The notes below the pieces were generated by a model. That model had not been told where the DNA came from. It was given only the letters and a program-made list of their open reading frames with translations, and searched no databases. DNA of 64,000 nt. It comes from Pseudotamlana haliotis (GTDB taxonomy: Bacteria > Bacteroidota > Bacteroidia > Flavobacteriales > Flavobacteriaceae). The DNA lies in NCBI RefSeq assembly GCF_008806375.1, contig NZ_WAAT01000004.1, forward strand, positions 124,215 to 188,214, given 5' to 3'. This document shows positions 61,344 to 64,000 of this stretch, piece after piece (the first letter of the stretch is position 1; every line of letters starts with the position of its first letter). The translations under genes were made by a program, and so were the position numbers.

Positions 61344-62912
61344 TTAAACTTCTTTTTTATTTACTTCATTTTCCGGCTTTTTTTCCACTACAGCTAGTTC
61401 AGGTTCTTTAAACAAATCTAAAAAAGCATCACCTAAAAATTCAATCACATGACTGGCTCTTAAACTTTGAAATCCAAATTGATTTGCAGCGATATCAGCC
61501 GATGTTCCGTGCAAATAGACCCCAAAAATCGCGGCAACTGATGGATGATACCCTTGAGCAAGTAATCCCGTAATAACACCTGTTAACACATCACCACTGC
61601 CTGCTGTAGCTAATCCTGGGTTTCCCGTAGTATTAATGTAAAGTTTATCATTAAAAACTGTCACACTATAAGCCCCTTTAATAATTAAAATCACTTGGTG
61701 TTTTTTAGTAAAGGCTTTTACTTTATCTAGCTTTTCAAAATCATTTTCCCATGTACCAATCAAACGTTCCAATTCCTTAGGATGCGGGGTTAAAATTGAG
61801 TTTTCTGGAAGATATTTTAATAAGTTTTTCTTTTTGGACAAGATATTTAAACCATCAGCATCAATAACTAACGGGGTCTTATTAGTTTTCAAGAAAGTTT
61901 CAAAAGCAGCTATAGTAGCCTCATCAGTTCCTAGTCCTACCCCGACACCAATCACATTAGGCTTAATATCAAAATTAATATCGGTTATTTTTTCCTCGTG
62001 ACTATCAGTAATCACCATAGCCTCAGGAAATGCCGTTTGAAGCACTGTATAACCACATTTAGGAATGTATGCTGTAACCAAACCAGCCCCTGAACCTAGA
62101 GCCGCTCTAGCCGCTAAAGTAACGGCACCTATTTTACCGTAACTACCTCCAATTATTAATGCGTATCCGAAATCACCTTTATGAGCAAACTTTTCTCTAG
62201 GGATAAAATTGGGTAAAACTTCAACTTTTGTAATTAACTCGGCACCAGTTTCAGTAGTTTGTAAAAATTCTTGGTCTAATCCTATATCTAAGACCTCCCA
62301 TTGCTCGGTAAATTTTGCCGTATCTGGCAAAAAGAAAACCAATTTGGGCGATGCAAAACTTAAAGTAAAACCAGCCCAAACGACGTCGTTTTCATTTTCG
62401 ACAGGTTTATCGGTAAACAACCCTGAAGGCACATCAATTGACAAAGTGAAAGCCTGACTTTTTCTAAAATGCATGAACAATGCCTTAACCCATTGGGTCA
62501 CCGGACGGTTTAAGCCAATACCAAAAATAGCATCAACAATAATATCTTTGGCATCAATTTCTGGGAAATCTTCGGCATCATGAATGGGTTCAGGCCACTC
62601 CTTAGTCACACCTTTAAGCCGCTCATAATGTGCCAAGAAATCACCACTACGCTTATTATTATAATCAACAATATAGGTCTTCACATGATAACCGTGTAAA
62701 ATTAAATGACGAGCTAAAACCAGGCCATCACCCCCATTATTTCCTATACCACAAAATATATGAATTGGCACTGGAGCGCCCTGCATGCGCATATGCATCC
62801 AATTGAAAATTTGTAATCCTGCGCGTTCCATTAATTCTACCGAACTAATTTTCTGTCTTCCGGAAGTTAATTTATCACCAAGGTAAATTTGATCTTTTGA
62901 AAATATTTTCAT
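61344..62912 (-). CDS. nnr: bifunctional NAD(P)HX epimerase/dehydratase
   Basis: This 522-residue protein joins a YjeF N-terminal epimerase domain (about 1-215, GIGNNGGDGLVLARHL) to a carbohydrate-kinase-like ADP/ATP-dependent dehydratase (about 225-505, GDFGYALIIGGSYGKIGA, LTPHPKELERLIG, NPGLATAGSGDVLTGV). It repairs hydrated NADH and NADPH. The last ~20 residues form a charged tail. It is monocistronic and ubiquitous. The start is certain from the MKIFSKDQIYLGDK opening. Confidence 0.95.
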   Translation of the reverse strand: MKIFSKDQIYLGDKLTSGRQKISSVELMERAGLQIFNWMHMRMQGAPVPIHIFCGIGNNGGDGLVLARHLILHGYHVKTYIVDYNNKRSGDFLAHYERLKGVTKEWPEPIHDAEDFPEIDAKDIIVDAIFGIGLNRPVTQWVKALFMHFRKSQAFTLSIDVPSGLFTDKPVENENDVVWAGFTLSFASPKLVFFLPDTAKFTEQWEVLDIGLDQEFLQTTETGAELITKVEVLPNFIPREKFAHKGDFGYALIIGGSYGKIGAVTLAARAALGSGAGLVTAYIPKCGYTVLQTAFPEAMVITDSHEEKITDINFDIKPNVIGVGVGLGTDEATIAAFETFLKTNKTPLVIDADGLNILSKKKNLLKYLPENSILTPHPKELERLIGTWENDFEKLDKVKAFTKKHQVILIIKGAYSVTVFNDKLYINTTGNPGLATAGSGDVLTGVITGLLAQGYHPSVAAIFGVYLHGTSADIAANQFGFQSLRASHVIEFLGDAFLDLFKEPELAVVEKKPENEVNKKEV

Positions 62913-63036
62913 CTTAAATTTTATTGTGGATTTTTCAGTACTTATTAAGGTTTGTCGATTTTTTTTTACGAAAGCCCATTCAATATAAGAATACTGTAAA
63001 AAGATTATTAAAGTTTTTTTATAAGCTTAAAAATAA

Positions 63037-63044
63037 TACTTTTG
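63037..63044 (+). promoter_or_regulatory. -7 box of the threonine leader/aspartokinase transcript
   Basis: TACTTTTG fits TAnnTTTG exactly. It lies 21 bases before the leader-peptide ATG at 63065. No clear -33 element is seen; the upstream region is T-rich. Confidence 0.55.
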
Positions 63045-63064
63045 AACTGTACTATGTAATTATA

Positions 63065-63172
63065 ATGAATCATTTCAACCAAAATATGAACACAATAAAT
63101 TCCTTTTCAACAATTGGAATGGTGTCTACTTTTGGAACAACTACAAATACTACAACCCTTTGGGGTTGCTAA
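63065..63172 (+). CDS. threonine-rich leader peptide (candidate attenuator) of the aspartokinase operon
   Basis: This 35-residue ORF contains nine threonines, six of them between residues 25 and 31 (TTTNTTTLWGC at the end). It ends 82 bases before the aspartokinase start. The layout matches the logic of the E. coli thr leader: when charged tRNA-Thr is scarce the ribosome stalls in the threonine run and changes downstream RNA pairing. Two hairpins follow (63153-63168 and 63193-63220). The protein has no other recognisable function. A longer frame from 62924 would cross the promoter and is unlikely. Confidence 0.7.
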   Translation: MNHFNQNMNTINSFSTIGMVSTFGTTTNTTTLWGC

Positions 63173-63234
63173 TTACATACTCTTCGGTCAACATTTGTGA
63201 TTTTTTAAATCGCAACAAATCAATTATTATTTTT
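63153..63234 (+). promoter_or_regulatory. hairpins of the candidate thr attenuator
   Basis: Hairpin 1 is CAACCC (63153-63158)-TTTG-GGGTTG (63163-63168), overlapping the last threonine, leucine, tryptophan and glycine codons. Hairpin 2 pairs ATTTGT-GATTT (63193-63203) with AAATC and ACAAAT (63207-63220, three-base bulge), followed by TTATTATTTTT. Hairpin 2 could act as the terminator; which state permits expression is not clear. Confidence 0.5.
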
Positions 63235-63254
63235 AATTATCAATTCATTAAAAA

Positions 63255-64000
63255 ATGAAGGTTTTAAAATTTGGTGGAACTTCAGTAGGTTCTGCAAAAA
63301 ACATAAATAAAGTTATAAGCATTTTAGAAAATTACGGTAAAATAGATACTGTAATTTGTGTGGTTTCTGCCGTTGGTGGTATTACAGACAAACTGCTTCT
63401 AGCTGGAAAACAAGCACAAAACAAAGATCAAGCTTTCTTAGAAACTTTTAAAGGCATTCAAGACAGACACTTTGATATTATAAAGGCGCTAAATCCAGAA
63501 AACAACGAAGGGATTTTAAACTATGCTGATGAGAAATTAGATAGTTTAAAGAGCTTATTAGAGGGGATTTTCTTAATTAACGAATTATCACCAAAAACAT
63601 CAGATAAACTGGTAAGTTATGGTGAGTTATTATCCTCTTTCATTATTGCTGAAACGATTAAAAACAGAGGGCTTTCAGCTGAAAGAAAGAATTCTCAAGA
63701 ACTTATTGTTACCAATTCAAATTTCACAAAAGCTGAAGTAGATTACAATATCACGGATAAAAACTTCCAAGATTACTTTAAATCTGCGCCGCAAACCATT
63801 ACTATTCTTCCTGGTTTTATTTCAAAATCTAAGGCTGGGGAACAGACTACTTTAGGTCGTGGTGGTTCAGATTTTACTGCGGCAATTATTGCTGCGGCAT
63901 TGAAAGTTTCACAATTAGAAATTTGGACAGACGTTAGTGGAATGTACACAACTAACCCAAAATTAGTGAAACAGGCCTACCCTATCGATAAAATCTCATA
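63255..64000 (+). CDS. thrA: aspartokinase, probably N-terminal part of bifunctional aspartokinase/homoserine dehydrogenase (3' truncated by the window)
   Basis: The frame is open from the ATG at 63255 to the window end, 248 codons. The start MKVLKFGGTSVGSAKNI is the classical aspartokinase opening with the K-F-G-G-T-S loop. Later motifs include VVSAVGG, SYGELLSSFI and TTLGRGGSDFTAAIIAA, followed by WTDVSGMYTTNP. It phosphorylates aspartate in the pathway to threonine, methionine, lysine and isoleucine. In Flavobacteriaceae this gene is usually fused to homoserine dehydrogenase and followed by thrB and thrC. The rest is outside the window. The upstream leader peptide suggests control by threonine. 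Confidence 0.92.
   Translation, partial: MKVLKFGGTSVGSAKNINKVISILENYGKIDTVICVVSAVGGITDKLLLAGKQAQNKDQAFLETFKGIQDRHFDIIKALNPENNEGILNYADEKLDSLKSLLEGIFLINELSPKTSDKLVSYGELLSSFIIAETIKNRGLSAERKNSQELIVTNSNFTKAEVDYNITDKNFQDYFKSAPQTITILPGFISKSKAGEQTTLGRGGSDFTAAIIAAALKVSQLEIWTDVSGMYTTNPKLVKQAYPIDKIS

Noticed and set aside
62924-63172. 82-codon reading frame containing the leader peptide
   Set aside because: The longer N terminus crosses the -7 box at 63037-63044. The 35-codon form from 63065 fits the promoter and leader role.

Overview
The window reads as chromosomal DNA of a marine, polysaccharide-using member of the Flavobacteriaceae (Bacteroidota). The evidence is AT-rich sequence; -7 boxes of the TAnnTTTG type in place of -10/-35 promoters; two secreted enzymes with type IX secretion C-terminal tails (a sugar dehydrogenase-like protein at 25043-28480 and a PL7 alginate lyase at 55353-56999); a fused alpha/beta branched-chain 2-oxoacid dehydrogenase E1; many lipoproteins; and small dispersed repeats. 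Species cannot be named from the sequence alone.

Layout. 1-5060: the tail of a DbpA-like RNA helicase, a secreted unknown, a YbdG-like MscS channel preceded by a DUF3817 gene broken by one in-frame stop, a VTT-domain membrane protein and an OprO/OprP-type porin. 5185-9480: repeat-rich DNA, then an alpha/beta hydrolase, a quinone-oxidoreductase-like MDR enzyme and a TPR/AraC regulator. 9479-17770: accessory region in which three same-orientation copies of a ~125 bp repeat (A 9479, B 13001, C 17641) bracket two modules: a pair of overlapping lipoprotein genes (A to B), and a four-gene minus-strand cluster (B to C). That cluster encodes a tandem-GNAT protein, a di-iron protein resembling cyanobacterial aldehyde-deformylating oxygenase (ADO), a homologue of cyanobacterial acyl-ACP reductase (AAR), and a BtaA-like aminocarboxypropyl transferase.

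This AAR/ADO-like/BtaA-like/GNAT cluster is the strongest candidate here for an undescribed system. AAR and ADO together make alkanes in cyanobacteria. Here both keep their key residues, but they sit in a Bacteroidota genome beside a SAM-dependent lipid headgroup enzyme and an acyltransferase-like protein. The product is not known.

18000-36900: two small unknowns, a histidine kinase/LytTR pair, Ohr, outer-membrane phospholipase A, a DsbA/FrnE-like protein, the secreted PQQ-type dehydrogenase, a patatin/M19-like cluster, an SDR, a DASS transporter and an EamA transporter. 37097-41239: a TetR gene behind a perfect 12-bp-arm inverted repeat, leading an operon of four redox/detoxification enzymes. 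41395-42943: HMA protein, cytochrome c/DUF3365 lipoprotein and thioredoxin. 43016-46388: NAD salvage (nadV, HAD protein, prs) plus a NrtR-type Nudix regulator, with three matching 21-bp palindromes at the two promoters. 46692-55030: a secreted esterase, a 3D-domain lipoprotein, E1 dehydrogenase, and a plus-strand run of 2OG oxygenase, SUI1, DUF1835, nucleoside phosphorylase, GNAT and a cytoplasmic binding protein. 55353 to the end: PL7 alginate lyase, a TlpA-like lipoprotein, an orphan TAT-exported molybdopterin oxidoreductase, NAD(P)HX repair enzyme, then a threonine-rich leader peptide in front of the start of an aspartokinase gene that runs off the window.

All homology statements come from reading motifs and recalling family sequences. 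No database search was run.
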